DNA of 64,000 bases from a virus. The position numbers were made by a program, and so were the translations under genes. The notes under the pieces were generated by a model. That model searched no databases and was not told the origin of the DNA. It saw only the letters and a program-made list of their open reading frames with translations. Location of the stretch: positions 1 to 64,000 of IMG/VR virus record IMGVR_UViG_3300025379_000005, one strand, 5' to 3'. Shown piece after piece: positions 1 to 9,827 of the stretch; positions within the stretch are counted from its first letter, which is position 1; each line of letters starts with the position of its first letter.

Positions 1-2526
1 GGTAACTATGTAATTGAAAGTATTCCAACAGCATCTAGTTACACTTACTCTGCAAAGAGTATTAATACCGGTGGATCAAGTATTACCAATATTTTTGACC
101 CTAACAAAACAGATATTTGGAACCAAAGTTATTACACTGGTGCCCAGTTGAGTAACTCATTTACTATAAGTCCTAATAATTATATTATGACAGTTACTAC
201 CTCAACACCTCACGGTTTGAGTCTTGGTAATGAGATTGCAGTTTCTGGTATTACCGGTGTTAACCCACCAAATGGTAATTTCTATGTAACTGGTATTTAC
301 TCACCTACAGTATTTACTTACGCTGCAAAGGCAGGTATACCAAGTTCTCTTAACTCTTCAACAGCAGTAATCTTCCCTCGTAACCAGTCTTTGTTTGAAC
401 AAAGACCTTTTGATGGTGGAGTTCTTTTTGGAAACAATTCATTAAGTAATCAACAGTCTGCAACTAGACAAACTAGAAGAAACTTTCACTACCAGTCAGG
501 TAAAGCCCTTTCAATGGCAACCGGTACTATTATGAAGACTGCTTACACAGTTGACTACCTTTCAGTTTCTGGTGGTGTTGCAAATAACAGAACAGTAGTT
601 GTACAAACTCGTGAACCACACAACCTTACTCCAGGTGTAACAGTTCTTATTACCGGTGTAGTTACTTCTGGTTACAATGGTACTTATAGCGTAAACAATG
701 TACTTAACCCAACACAGTTTACTTACATTGCTAGTGGTATTCCATTCAGCACACCTGCTGTTGACTCAATTGGGCCTTACTCAGTACAGGTTAACAGTTG
801 GTACGGTGCATCAACTAGAATTGGTTTGTTTAATCAACAAGACGGTCCATTCTGGGAATTTGATGGACAATCACTATACGCTGTTCTAAGAAGTTCAATC
901 AAGCAAGTCGGTGGACGTGTAAGTGCCACTAACGGTAGTTCAACTGTAACTCAAACAGACTCTAACTGGCCAACCACATTTTCAGAACAATTAATTGTTG
1001 GTCAGTATGTAGTTATTCGTGGTATTAGTTATCGTGTAACTGATATTAACAGTGATACAAGTATTAACATTTCACCTCCTTACCGTGGTGTAACAAATAC
1101 CTACATGACAATGACTTCAACTGTTGAAACTAGAATCCCTCAAGGTGCATTTAATGTTGACCGCCTTGATGGTACAGGTCCTAGTGGTTATAACATTGAT
1201 GCTGGTAAAATGCAAATGTGGTTTATTGACTATGCATGGTATGGTGCTGGTACTGTTCGTTGGGGTGTAAGAACCACCGATGGTCGTATTGTCTATGCCC
1301 ACAAATTAGCTAACAACAACATTAACACTACAGCATATATGCGTTCCGGTAACTTACCTGGCCGTTATGAAAATGTTAGTGTTGTTCCTACAGTTTATCT
1401 TGCTTCTGGTTCAGGTATTCAGGCTACAGATACACAAATTATTACTACAAGTACCCTTAATACTGTTGGTAGTGGTTTGTTCCCACCACAGGGTACACTT
1501 TGTATTCGTAATAACACTACTTATGAGTATGTTAACTATACTTCAGTTACAAGTGGTGGTTTCCAAGGCCTAACCCGTGGACAGGCAGGTAACACAAGTA
1601 TTGCAACTACAATGAGTTCTGGTTCAACCACAGCTCAGGTTGCAAGTACAGCTGGTGTTCAAATTGGTCAAAGAGTTGCTGTAAGTAGTGGTTTCCCAGA
1701 CAATACATTTGTAACTGGGTTTAACTATAACTCAAGTATTTCATTTAGTAATGCTGCCTATATTAATAACCCAACTCTTGTATTGCCTCCAATGGGTAAT
1801 ACAGCACAAAACTTTGCATGGAGTGCAGTTAACCCAACTATTGTAGAACTTGCTTATCCATCACACTCACCTTATGTTTCTCACTGGGGTACTGCTGTTA
1901 TTATGGATGGTGGATTTACAATTGACCCTTCACTCTTGTTTACCTATGGACAGTTAAACCCAACAACACTATTAAGTGGTCAAACAAAAGCACTATTAGC
2001 AATTAGAATTGCACCAAGTGTTGACCAAGGTTTGATTAACTCACAAATTGGTGCTCGTGAACTTGTAAACCGTGTTCAGTTGCAACTTCAAACACTAGAC
2101 GTAGCTGTAACAGCATCTGGTAACCCTCAAAACGTAGGTGCCGGTAACGTACTAATTCGTGCTTACCTTAATTCAACTCCATACCTACTTAATGGTGGTT
2201 CTATCCCAATCTGGACCAATGCTGTTGGTGGGCAAGCAGTACCTAACTCATCATTGAGTCAAATTGCTGACTATTCAACAGTAGTTTCTGGAGTTGGTAT
2301 TTTTGGTGGTGAAGTTACTGGTGGATTCTTCGTAGACACTACACAAGAAGTTGATGTTTCTAAGGTTCGAGATCTAGGTAATTCAATCCTTGGTGGAGGT
2401 AGTTTAACTCCAGCAACTGGTATTTACCCAGACGGTCCTGACACACTAACACTAATTGCTACAAATGCAAATGGTTTCCCAGTTTCACTACTTGGACGTA
2501 TTTCTTGGAATGAAGCACAGGCCTAA
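1..2526 (+). CDS. Virion structural protein, 5'-truncated by the window edge
   Basis: The frame is open from base 1, so the gene begins upstream; a TTG at 148 has no ribosome site and is not taken as the start. 841 residues remain. Two related units of about 40 residues (near residues 68-108 and 204-243) share the pattern H-x-L-x-x-G ... NG-x-Y ... PT-x-F-T-Y. The protein is rich in Ser, Thr, Gly and Asn and carries FDGGVLFGNN and the segment QSGKALSMATG. I associate this kind of sequence with large structural proteins of environmental myophages, but recognise no enzyme domain. It heads a fibre and adhesin cluster, so a tail- or baseplate-associated role is inferred. Stop TAA is followed after 11 bases by the next gene. 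Confidence 0.72.
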   Translation, partial: GNYVIESIPTASSYTYSAKSINTGGSSITNIFDPNKTDIWNQSYYTGAQLSNSFTISPNNYIMTVTTSTPHGLSLGNEIAVSGITGVNPPNGNFYVTGIYSPTVFTYAAKAGIPSSLNSSTAVIFPRNQSLFEQRPFDGGVLFGNNSLSNQQSATRQTRRNFHYQSGKALSMATGTIMKTAYTVDYLSVSGGVANNRTVVVQTREPHNLTPGVTVLITGVVTSGYNGTYSVNNVLNPTQFTYIASGIPFSTPAVDSIGPYSVQVNSWYGASTRIGLFNQQDGPFWEFDGQSLYAVLRSSIKQVGGRVSATNGSSTVTQTDSNWPTTFSEQLIVGQYVVIRGISYRVTDINSDTSINISPPYRGVTNTYMTMTSTVETRIPQGAFNVDRLDGTGPSGYNIDAGKMQMWFIDYAWYGAGTVRWGVRTTDGRIVYAHKLANNNINTTAYMRSGNLPGRYENVSVVPTVYLASGSGIQATDTQIITTSTLNTVGSGLFPPQGTLCIRNNTTYEYVNYTSVTSGGFQGLTRGQAGNTSIATTMSSGSTTAQVASTAGVQIGQRVAVSSGFPDNTFVTGFNYNSSISFSNAAYINNPTLVLPPMGNTAQNFAWSAVNPTIVELAYPSHSPYVSHWGTAVIMDGGFTIDPSLLFTYGQLNPTTLLSGQTKALLAIRIAPSVDQGLINSQIGARELVNRVQLQLQTLDVAVTASGNPQNVGAGNVLIRAYLNSTPYLLNGGSIPIWTNAVGGQAVPNSSLSQIADYSTVVSGVGIFGGEVTGGFFVDTTQEVDVSKVRDLGNSILGGGSLTPATGIYPDGPDTLTLIATNANGFPVSLLGRISWNEAQA

Positions 2527-2537
2527 GGAAAACATAA

Positions 2538-4079
2538 ATGGCAAGAGCGCCCTACTCTCTCAACAGTTATACTGGTGGTGCCCCAACTGCTGCATTAGCA
2601 GCGGCTGTTAGTATTACCGGTACTCAAATAGCAATTGTAAATACTTCTAGTGGTTGGTATCCACTTGGTGTTAATGGTGGGTTCTTTTTAGCACTTGATT
2701 ACGGTACAGCACTTGAAGAAAAAATATTTGTTCCTAGTGGAGCTTATAACTGGAGTTTAGGAATTGCTAGCCCAGTTGTAATTAGTGGTATTACTAGAGC
2801 TCAAGATAACACAAGTGCTGTAGCACACGTTAGTGGTTCAATTACTGCTTTTGTAATGACAGGTGTTGACCTTTTCGAAGCAAATAATGTTGTTAGTCAA
2901 ACACTAGGCCAAGTTGCAACTTCAAGTGGCCAGGCATTCTTTTCAACTGGTAGTGGTATTAAACCACAAGCAGTTCAACCAGGACTTATTAGTGGTTTGA
3001 CTCCAGGAGCAGTTCCTTTTGGAAGTGCAACTGGTGCATGGTCAGATACATCAAACAATGGTGGTGGTGCAACCGGTGCTGCTGGTGCACTACTTATGAG
3101 TTATGGTAATATTGCTAATGGTGGCCCAGAATGGGTCAATTATAATATTCACCAAACAGTACAAGCAGTAGCAGTTACTAATATTTCAGGTCTCTATACA
3201 CCTAATGGTAATACCACAAATGACTACCCACTAAGTGTTGATACTTTTACAGTTTCATCTGGTTATGGTTCTACTTTCTCAGTTGATGGTTATGTCATTC
3301 AACCAGGAGATAGAATACTACTTACAGGACAAACTAATTCTGCATACAATGGTGTATATGTAAATACAAGTAGTGCCGGTGCTGTTTCACCTGTACTTGT
3401 TAGAGACAATGATGTTGACACAACTTCAAAACTAGTAGCTAGTCTTATTCAAGTGGGTCAAGGAAATATCTATTATGGTACAACCTGGCAATGTCAAATG
3501 AACCCAAGTGCAACTATTGGTGTAAGTCCTTGTCCATGGGTACAATTCTTAACTCCTACAGCACTTGCTAGTGGTCAAACTTTTGGTTATGCAACCCTAA
3601 ATAATGTTGTACTTAACAGTGGTACTGCAAATGGTGTAACAAGTAATAATACCACTTTTATTAACCCAACTTTTACTAGTGCTAAAGAAACTGTAAACAT
3701 TGTTTCTTCACCCGCATTGAATGGAACAGTTACTTTCTCTGGTACTACTGGTACCATTAACTATTACACTGTTAATGCAACAAATAATTTTACTTTTAAC
3801 CTAACAACCTCTGGTACAATTAGTAGTACATTGGGTGTTGGTCAAAGTATCACTTTTACTGCTTTAACAACTCAAGGTAGTCCGGCTTACATGACAGTTA
3901 GTGGTGCTAATACTGCAATTCAAATTGATGGTAATTCATCTAATTTTGCTACATATTGGCAAGGTGGCACTTGCCCAGCTTCAGGTAATGTTAATGGTAT
4001 TGATGCCTATACATTTACTGTTATTAAAACAGCAGCCACTCCAACCTATACGGTACTCGCAAGTCAAACAAAGTTCTAA
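2538..4079 (+). CDS. Tail-fibre-like structural protein
   Basis: 513 residues, preceded by AAGGAAAA. The N-terminal part (residues 1-120) has the motif EEKIFVPSG and GITRAQDNTSA, like phage fibre attachment regions that describe a surface term and a V-H-xx-G segment. Around residues 205-310 lies a domain with LLTGQTNSAYNGVY and LVRDNDVD, a pattern seen in many tail fibres. The C-terminal 130 residues contain NGTVTFSGTTG and end in YTVLASQTKF, also typical of fibre C-termini. Function as a fibre is inferred from composition and from its neighbours; no receptor or enzymatic role can be read from the sequence. Confidence 0.72.
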   Translation: MARAPYSLNSYTGGAPTAALAAAVSITGTQIAIVNTSSGWYPLGVNGGFFLALDYGTALEEKIFVPSGAYNWSLGIASPVVISGITRAQDNTSAVAHVSGSITAFVMTGVDLFEANNVVSQTLGQVATSSGQAFFSTGSGIKPQAVQPGLISGLTPGAVPFGSATGAWSDTSNNGGGATGAAGALLMSYGNIANGGPEWVNYNIHQTVQAVAVTNISGLYTPNGNTTNDYPLSVDTFTVSSGYGSTFSVDGYVIQPGDRILLTGQTNSAYNGVYVNTSSAGAVSPVLVRDNDVDTTSKLVASLIQVGQGNIYYGTTWQCQMNPSATIGVSPCPWVQFLTPTALASGQTFGYATLNNVVLNSGTANGVTSNNTTFINPTFTSAKETVNIVSSPALNGTVTFSGTTGTINYYTVNATNNFTFNLTTSGTISSTLGVGQSITFTALTTQGSPAYMTVSGANTAIQIDGNSSNFATYWQGGTCPASGNVNGIDAYTFTVIKTAATPTYTVLASQTKF

Positions 4080-4081
4080 CC

Positions 4082-5086
4082 ATGCCAATGCTTCAGACCT
4101 TTGGAGAGGATTCTGCTAGAGATTTTGGTTTTGCTGATGGTAATATAGGTATTGCATTACCTTCACTTTATACATTCCCAATAAGTTCTTATATAACTTT
4201 TACTTCAGGGGGAATAACTGGAAAGTCTGGGCCTAATTTATCTCAAGCAATTGCAGGTTTAAGCTCTAATCAAAGTACAAGTTGGTCTAGTAATACTGCT
4301 TTTTTTAATATGGTTATAAATGGAGTCCAAGAATGGACTGTACCAATCACTGGTACATATCAATTTCAATTAGCTGGTGGGGCTGGTGGGCAAGGTACGG
4401 GTAGTAGGATGTCAGGGTCAGGAAATGTTTATAGAGGGTATGGAAGAACTCTAACAGGGACTTATAATTTAATTTCTGGTGATATTATTAGAATTGTTAT
4501 TGGTCAAGCAGGTGGAGTAGGTAGCGGTGGTTGGAACCTGGGTGGAGGTGGCGGGACTTTTGTATATTATAAAAATACAAATGTTCCTCTTTTTATTGCT
4601 GGTGGAGCCGGAGGTTCTAATCAATGGACTGTAACTCCTGGTAATGATGGATTAATTGGTACTAGTGGTGGGAATGGTACAGGTCAATCTGCAGGTGTTG
4701 GAGGCACTAACGGTTCATTTGGTACCGGTGTTCAAAATGGTGGTCAAGGACAGGGTGGAAATGCAACACTTACAGGGGACTCTCAGTCTGCTGGTGGTGG
4801 AGGGTTTGGTACCCCTACATCAACTTATACAGGTGGTAACTCAGGTGGAACTGGTGGTGGTGTAGGCGGTTTTGGTTGTGGTGGTGGAGCAGCAAATGGT
4901 AATTCAGCTGCAGCTGGTGGTGGCGGTGGAGGTGGTTTTTCAGGTGGTGGCGGTGGTGGTTCTTATAATGGTACACAGGGTATTGGAAGTGGTGGTGCAG
5001 GTGGAAGTTACGGAATTGCTACTATAACAGATTTAGGTGTTTATAATCAACCAAATGGTTATGCAACTATTACAAGGATAGCATAA
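4082..5086 (+). CDS. Glycine-rich adhesin-like fibre protein, paralogue A
   Basis: 334 residues. The first 21 residues (MPMLQTFGEDSARDFGFADG) are almost the same as those of the next gene, so the two are paralogues. Residues 75-110 contain NGVQEWTVPITGTYQFQLAG, which resembles the entry strand of glycine-rich domains such as that of ALK-type receptors. The rest is dominated by runs of Gly (GGGGGGGFSGGGGGGSY near residue 290). Long poly-glycine stretches in phage adhesins (for example gp38 of phage S16) pack as polyglycine type II helices and carry receptor-binding loops; applying that here is inference. Its stop TAA overlaps the next start as TAATG. Confidence 0.72.
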   Translation: MPMLQTFGEDSARDFGFADGNIGIALPSLYTFPISSYITFTSGGITGKSGPNLSQAIAGLSSNQSTSWSSNTAFFNMVINGVQEWTVPITGTYQFQLAGGAGGQGTGSRMSGSGNVYRGYGRTLTGTYNLISGDIIRIVIGQAGGVGSGGWNLGGGGGTFVYYKNTNVPLFIAGGAGGSNQWTVTPGNDGLIGTSGGNGTGQSAGVGGTNGSFGTGVQNGGQGQGGNATLTGDSQSAGGGGFGTPTSTYTGGNSGGTGGGVGGFGCGGGAANGNSAAAGGGGGGGFSGGGGGGSYNGTQGIGSGGAGGSYGIATITDLGVYNQPNGYATITRIA

Positions 5087-6153
5087 TGCCTCTACTTCAA
5101 ACTTTTGGAGAAGACTCTGCTAGAGATTTTGGTTTTGCTGATGGTAATAATCTTAATACAAACAGTATACCTCCATTATATCCATTTAATATTAATACTA
5201 CACTTACTTTTACTGCAGGAACAGCTACAGGTCAAAATGGACCTAATCTTTCTCAAGCACTTAGTGGTTTAACTTCTAATGCAAGTACAAGTTGGGCAAG
5301 CAATACTGCTTTTTTTAATATGACTCAAAATGGTTATCAGTTATGGACAGTCCCTGCAACTGGATTATATCAAATTAAAGCATTTGGTGCTCCAGGTGCT
5401 AGTACTAATTTAGTTGTTGGTGCTGGTGCAATAATTCAAGCTACAGTTCAATTAGTACAAAGTGGAATTGTTACTATATTGGTAGGACAATATGGGCAAT
5501 CTTCAACAAGTGGTGGCGGTGGTGGTGGGACTTTTGTAACTAGTGGAACTAATTATACTTCATCGCCTCTCATCATTGCTGGCGGTGGAGGTGGCGGTCT
5601 TGATGGTAATGGTGCCTATAGTATTGCAGGAGCTCAGGGACAAATGAATTTTACTGCATCTAATTCAGCAGATAATTCTGGTATTGGGGGAGGTAACGGT
5701 GGTACAGGTTACGGTGGTACTGGCTCTAATAATGGTTGGGGTGGTGGAGGTGGTGGATTTTATGGTTCAGGTACTGCAGCAGCTAATGCAGCAGGATACG
5801 GATATAGTGGAGCTGGTAGTGGTTTTGTAAATGGTGCAACTGGTGGAAATACAGCAACCAGTGCTTATGGTGGTTTTGGTTGTGGTGGTGGAACTCACGG
5901 TAATACTGGTGGAGGTGGAGCTGGTGGTGGTTATACTGGGGGTGGTGGAAGTAATCAAAATCAAAGCCCCGACAATGGAGGCGGTGGCGGTTCTTATATT
6001 ATTTCTTCTGCTACTAATGTAAGTACTAGTACAGGTACTTGGGCCGGTACTAGTACTTTTAATGGTTCTACTATTATTAACCTTAATTCTTATAATGGAA
6101 CTTATAGAGGTACTCTAGTTAACGGTTCTGTTACTATAACAAGGTTATCATAA
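5086..6153 (+). CDS. Glycine-rich adhesin-like fibre protein, paralogue B
   Basis: 355 residues, starting inside the stop codon of paralogue A (TAATG). Begins MPLLQTFGEDSARDFGFADG. Shares with A the segment NLSQALSGLTSNASTSWASN, the strand NGYQLWTVPATGLYQIKAFG and long Gly runs with scattered Ser, Asn and Tyr. The shared N-terminus probably serves as an attachment domain, while the Gly-rich part differs in loop sequence. Two divergent copies side by side fit alternative or diversifying receptor-binding tips; this is inference. Its stop overlaps the next start. Confidence 0.72.
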   Translation: MPLLQTFGEDSARDFGFADGNNLNTNSIPPLYPFNINTTLTFTAGTATGQNGPNLSQALSGLTSNASTSWASNTAFFNMTQNGYQLWTVPATGLYQIKAFGAPGASTNLVVGAGAIIQATVQLVQSGIVTILVGQYGQSSTSGGGGGGTFVTSGTNYTSSPLIIAGGGGGGLDGNGAYSIAGAQGQMNFTASNSADNSGIGGGNGGTGYGGTGSNNGWGGGGGGFYGSGTAAANAAGYGYSGAGSGFVNGATGGNTATSAYGGFGCGGGTHGNTGGGGAGGGYTGGGGSNQNQSPDNGGGGGSYIISSATNVSTSTGTWAGTSTFNGSTIINLNSYNGTYRGTLVNGSVTITRLS

Positions 6154-9100
6154 TGCAAAGCATATACGGAGACTCAAAAGCCGTACTTAAAGATGGTATA
6201 GTATTAGATAGCGGTAGTAAAAGAGCTCTTACTATCAATATAAAAATTACTCAAGTAAGTAGTAATTATGCCTATGGTGTTTACCGTTATTACGGTTATT
6301 TAATTAAAGGTATATTCCCAGCCTCTCAAAGAGTATATCAAAATGGTATACTTTACCCTACCCAAACTATTCGTAATCTTGTAGCAAATGTTTTTGTTAC
6401 AACTTCTGCACCAAGTAAAGTTTTTAGATTACTCCCACCTACCCTTGGCAATACCTATGTTTATATTACCAACCTTTTTAATAGAGGCAGTAATTTACTC
6501 TTCCCAGTTAGAATCCAACAACGTTCGGTCAGTGCTTCAAATATTAGTGTAGCTGCTCCCGTACAAAAAACTACAAGTAAAGTAATTACAGCAATACAAG
6601 GGTATGCAAGTAGTGCCCTAGAAGGTATTCAGAGATATATTGGTAACTTTCAATTAGTTGGAGAACAAATATCTAATTCATTTAAAGGTGGATTGGAATA
6701 CTACTACCCTACAATACAAACCGGACTTAACAGAACAGTTTATGCTTCCCAAATTGGAGCGGCCGGTATAAGAAGATTAAAATCATTTTTTATCTTTTCA
6801 CAACAAACTTCTGGAAGTATTGCACTTGAAGGTATTGGACGTAACTGGACTCTTGGTAACCAAATTTCTGCTGCCTTTAAAGGTGGAACTGCTTACTATA
6901 TAGTTCCTATTATTTATACACTTTATAAGTTAATAAATGCTGTAAATGTTGGTGCAGCTAGTGTACAAAAGACTAGAACTGCATTTATTAAAGTCCTTCA
7001 AACTTCAGCAAGTATTGCACTAGATGGGGTTACTAGAGCTAACTTTAATCTTGGTGTATATATCACCAATGCTTTTAACCGTGGCTCAGCATACCTTCCT
7101 TCTCCACAACCACCAATTTCACTTCCTAAGTCTGCTATTGCCTCTGTTATTGGTGCAGCTAGAACTTCTAAAGCAATAAGTAAAAATGTAACTATAGTTA
7201 GAGTTAACACTTCTTACTTTATTGAAAATATTAATAGAGTAGTTAAGTATACCGGTCGCCAAATCTCCCAAGCATTATTTGGTGGTGAAACACTATTCCC
7301 ATCACAAAGAACTTTAAATAGAACAGCAGTTGCATCCTTTACTGGAACTATTTATGTAAAAGCTTCATTTATCAAACTACCAAAATTAATTTCAGTTGTA
7401 CAAGTTAGTGCTCAAAGTTTACAATACTTAAGAATTAAAAAAGTTCAAGCTTTACTTACAAATACTGCTTTTGCTTTAAGACCACCAATTGTTAGAGTTA
7501 GGCTTATAAATGCAGTTCAAGTTAATATAAGTAGGGCTGTTAAGTTAGTTTTTAAAGGTAAGTTTGCTTCTGTCACTCAATTTAATAGTGCTAGTCTTAT
7601 AAGAACTACTTTCAGAAGTAGAAACTACAATGCAACTCAAGTTGGTGTTGGTGTAATACACTATATTAGAGGAAGAAATATAAAAGCTGTTTCTACTAAT
7701 GCAGCTAAGTCTCTTAAAAGTATAAGTAAATTAATTCGTGTTTCAAAAACTAATACTTCTTATGCTATTAAAGTATTCAACCCAGTTAAAAGAATTTCAG
7801 TAACACAAATAAGAAGTTCTTACTTTATTAAAGTACACAATCCAATTCGTGCAGTTAAAGTTACCTTAATTAATACTGCTAGTGTATTTAAACAAAGAAC
7901 AGATTTCAGAAATATAACAGTTACTTTATTCAATATTGCTAAACCTCGTTATTCTAGAAATAAGATGATATATTCTACTACTTTAAGTAGTTCTAAGCTT
8001 CGTACAGTTAGAACAAAGAATATTTATGCTTCATTAAATAATATTGCTAAAGTTTCTACAACAAGAGTTAAAACTGTTAGAGCAACATTAATTAATATAG
8101 CACCACCTAGATATATTACTAGGGGTAAAGCAGTTTCTCCTGCAACATCAATTAATATAACTAAAAATTATAGACGTAAAGCACTTCTTAGATTCCCAAC
8201 CGCTGTAGAAGTTTTCTATTTTGGTGATTTCAGAAACTTTCAAAAAGATACCGGTAAGGCTGTAATTTTATATTCTGCTAAAGTTTTAAAAAGTTCTCAG
8301 TTTTTTAGAAAAGTATCAGTTACTAGAATAAACACAGCCTCATTGCTTAGAATTGCAAACAGAGTACGTAAAGCTCAAGCCACTTTAGTTAATTCAAGTA
8401 GATCTATTACTGTAAGAATTAGAAATATTAGAGTTACTCAACTTAATATTCCAAGAATATATAAAGTTCAACTTAAAAATATAAAGGTACTTAATGTTAA
8501 TTCTTCTTTCTTAAGAAGAAATCAACTTAAAGTTATTAGAGCAACAAATATTTCTATACCTAGAATTACAACTACTCGCAGTAAAAAAGTTAGGGTATTA
8601 CAAACTAATGTTTCTAGGTTTAGTGTAGTTAAAGTTCGTAGAGTATTTTCTGCAGTACAAGTTAATAGTTCTAAAGTTCAGTATGTTAGAAGTCGTAACA
8701 TTAGAGCAACTCAAGTTAGAACTTCTATAAATACTAATACTAAACATCGTGTAAGATATGTTAAAGCTCTACTAACTAACACTTCTTACTTTATGAGAAT
8801 TAGACATTACAACCGAAAGGCAACCGCTAATCAAGTTGTTGGTGCAACTGTTACTAGAACTCACCAATACCGTAGAAATGTTAAAGTTACTACTTCTTAC
8901 TCTATTGGTACTAATCGTAGTGTTAACTATATTAGAAAAGCTAAAGCAACTTCTGTAGGTTCAATTACTTCTAGAAAATATCTTGGAAAACACTTAGGTA
9001 TTCAAGTAGAAGCCATTTACCGCATGGCTCAAAATATTATTACTAAGCTTAACATTCCAGTAATAAGTAATATTTCTAGGAAGCAAGGAATTACAACTAA

Positions 9101-9284
9101 GATTAACATTCCGGTTATTTCTAGAGCATCTAATCAACAACTTAATATTAGTGACCAATGGACCACACCTAATAATGGTGAATCTGTACCTGGAGACGGA
9201 CCTGTTATCTATGATGAAGGCCCAGTAGATTATTCAGAAACCAATGATGAACTGGGTTTTGATACTATTCCTGAACCCAAGTAA
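6153..9284 (+). CDS. Very basic two-tier repeat protein, fibre cluster
   Basis: 1043 residues, not recognised as any known family. Two repeat levels are visible. Near residues 150-400 a unit of about 65-69 residues occurs four times, each with a core like S-x-A-L-E-G-I-x-R ... L-G-x-x-I-S-x-A-F-x-G-G-x-x-Y, at about residues 153, 222, 287 and 354. From about residue 400 to 970 there are many units of 18-21 residues with a consensus like R-x-I-x-V-T-x-x-N-x-x, rich in Lys and Arg. The last 45 residues switch to acidic and proline-rich. A beta-solenoid or beta-hairpin fibre is a reasonable guess. It starts on the stop of the previous gene (TAATG), so it is co-translated with the adhesins. Confidence 0.68.
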   Translation: MQSIYGDSKAVLKDGIVLDSGSKRALTINIKITQVSSNYAYGVYRYYGYLIKGIFPASQRVYQNGILYPTQTIRNLVANVFVTTSAPSKVFRLLPPTLGNTYVYITNLFNRGSNLLFPVRIQQRSVSASNISVAAPVQKTTSKVITAIQGYASSALEGIQRYIGNFQLVGEQISNSFKGGLEYYYPTIQTGLNRTVYASQIGAAGIRRLKSFFIFSQQTSGSIALEGIGRNWTLGNQISAAFKGGTAYYIVPIIYTLYKLINAVNVGAASVQKTRTAFIKVLQTSASIALDGVTRANFNLGVYITNAFNRGSAYLPSPQPPISLPKSAIASVIGAARTSKAISKNVTIVRVNTSYFIENINRVVKYTGRQISQALFGGETLFPSQRTLNRTAVASFTGTIYVKASFIKLPKLISVVQVSAQSLQYLRIKKVQALLTNTAFALRPPIVRVRLINAVQVNISRAVKLVFKGKFASVTQFNSASLIRTTFRSRNYNATQVGVGVIHYIRGRNIKAVSTNAAKSLKSISKLIRVSKTNTSYAIKVFNPVKRISVTQIRSSYFIKVHNPIRAVKVTLINTASVFKQRTDFRNITVTLFNIAKPRYSRNKMIYSTTLSSSKLRTVRTKNIYASLNNIAKVSTTRVKTVRATLINIAPPRYITRGKAVSPATSINITKNYRRKALLRFPTAVEVFYFGDFRNFQKDTGKAVILYSAKVLKSSQFFRKVSVTRINTASLLRIANRVRKAQATLVNSSRSITVRIRNIRVTQLNIPRIYKVQLKNIKVLNVNSSFLRRNQLKVIRATNISIPRITTTRSKKVRVLQTNVSRFSVVKVRRVFSAVQVNSSKVQYVRSRNIRATQVRTSINTNTKHRVRYVKALLTNTSYFMRIRHYNRKATANQVVGATVTRTHQYRRNVKVTTSYSIGTNRSVNYIRKAKATSVGSITSRKYLGKHLGIQVEAIYRMAQNIITKLNIPVISNISRKQGITTKINIPVISRASNQQLNISDQWTTPNNGESVPGDGPVIYDEGPVDYSETNDELGFDTIPEPK

Positions 9285-9287
9285 AAT
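9259..9287 (+). promoter_or_regulatory. Sigma-70-like promoter for the NlpC/P60-like gene
   Basis: TTGATA (9259-9264), 17 bases, TAAAAT (9282-9287). The boxes overlap the end of the repeat-protein gene and lie about 40 bases before the hydrolase start. Spacing and sequence match the set found at nine other sites. Confidence 0.5.
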
Positions 9288-9329
9288 GTACTAGAACTAA
9301 AAACTCATTTAAGGAACATAGGAGATATT

Positions 9330-9821
9330 ATGACTGATGTAAGACAAACAATTGTAGATTGGGCCAAGTGGTCAGCTGCAAACCACGCAAAATTTAATTA
9401 CACTGAAGGTCCTTTACGCATGACCAATATTGGAAGGCCTGGTGCATTACCAGTAAATTCTGATTGTTCTGCTTTTGTAACTCTTTGCTATAACTGGGCC
9501 GGTGCACCAGATCCAAATGGTCAAAGTTACAACCACACAGGATACACAGGAACACTACTTTCTCATGGTAAAAAGATTGCACTTAAGGATGTTCTTCCTG
9601 GAGATGTTATTGTTTATGGTCCTGGGACCGGTGAACACACTGCTCTAATTGTAGATGTAACAGGTCCTAATGCAACCAATCCATTGACTATTTCAATGGG
9701 ACAACAAGGTGACCCATCTTATGTTCACGTTAACCAAGATGGCCGTAAGCCTCAAACTTATCTTCGTTTTAACACTAGTGCTATTAACGCACATTCTTCA
9801 CACACTCCACAAACAAAGTAG
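9330..9821 (+). CDS. NlpC/P60-like cysteine peptidase (cell-wall hydrolase)
   Basis: 163 residues with a good ribosome site (GGAG 8 bases before ATG). The pattern D-C-S-A-F-V at residues 45-50 gives the catalytic Cys46, and G-E-H-T-A-L-I-V-D around residues 101-109 gives His103; the preceding GDVIVYG is also typical of the fold. A third polar residue may lie in the SMGQQGDP segment near residue 122. Family members cleave peptide bonds in peptidoglycan stem peptides. No signal peptide or membrane segment is visible. It may be an endolysin or a virion-borne hydrolase; its place inside the fibre cluster, apart from a holin-like gene, leaves this open. Confidence 0.8.
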   Translation: MTDVRQTIVDWAKWSAANHAKFNYTEGPLRMTNIGRPGALPVNSDCSAFVTLCYNWAGAPDPNGQSYNHTGYTGTLLSHGKKIALKDVLPGDVIVYGPGTGEHTALIVDVTGPNATNPLTISMGQQGDPSYVHVNQDGRKPQTYLRFNTSAINAHSSHTPQTK

Positions 9822-9827
9822 GACTAA

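Noticed and set aside
148-150. TTG start for the first gene
   Set aside because: The frame is open to base 1 without a stop and there is no ribosome site.
5767-5964. Minus-strand Thr/Ser-rich frame in the adhesin gene
   Set aside because: Same cause: antisense of Gly-rich coding.
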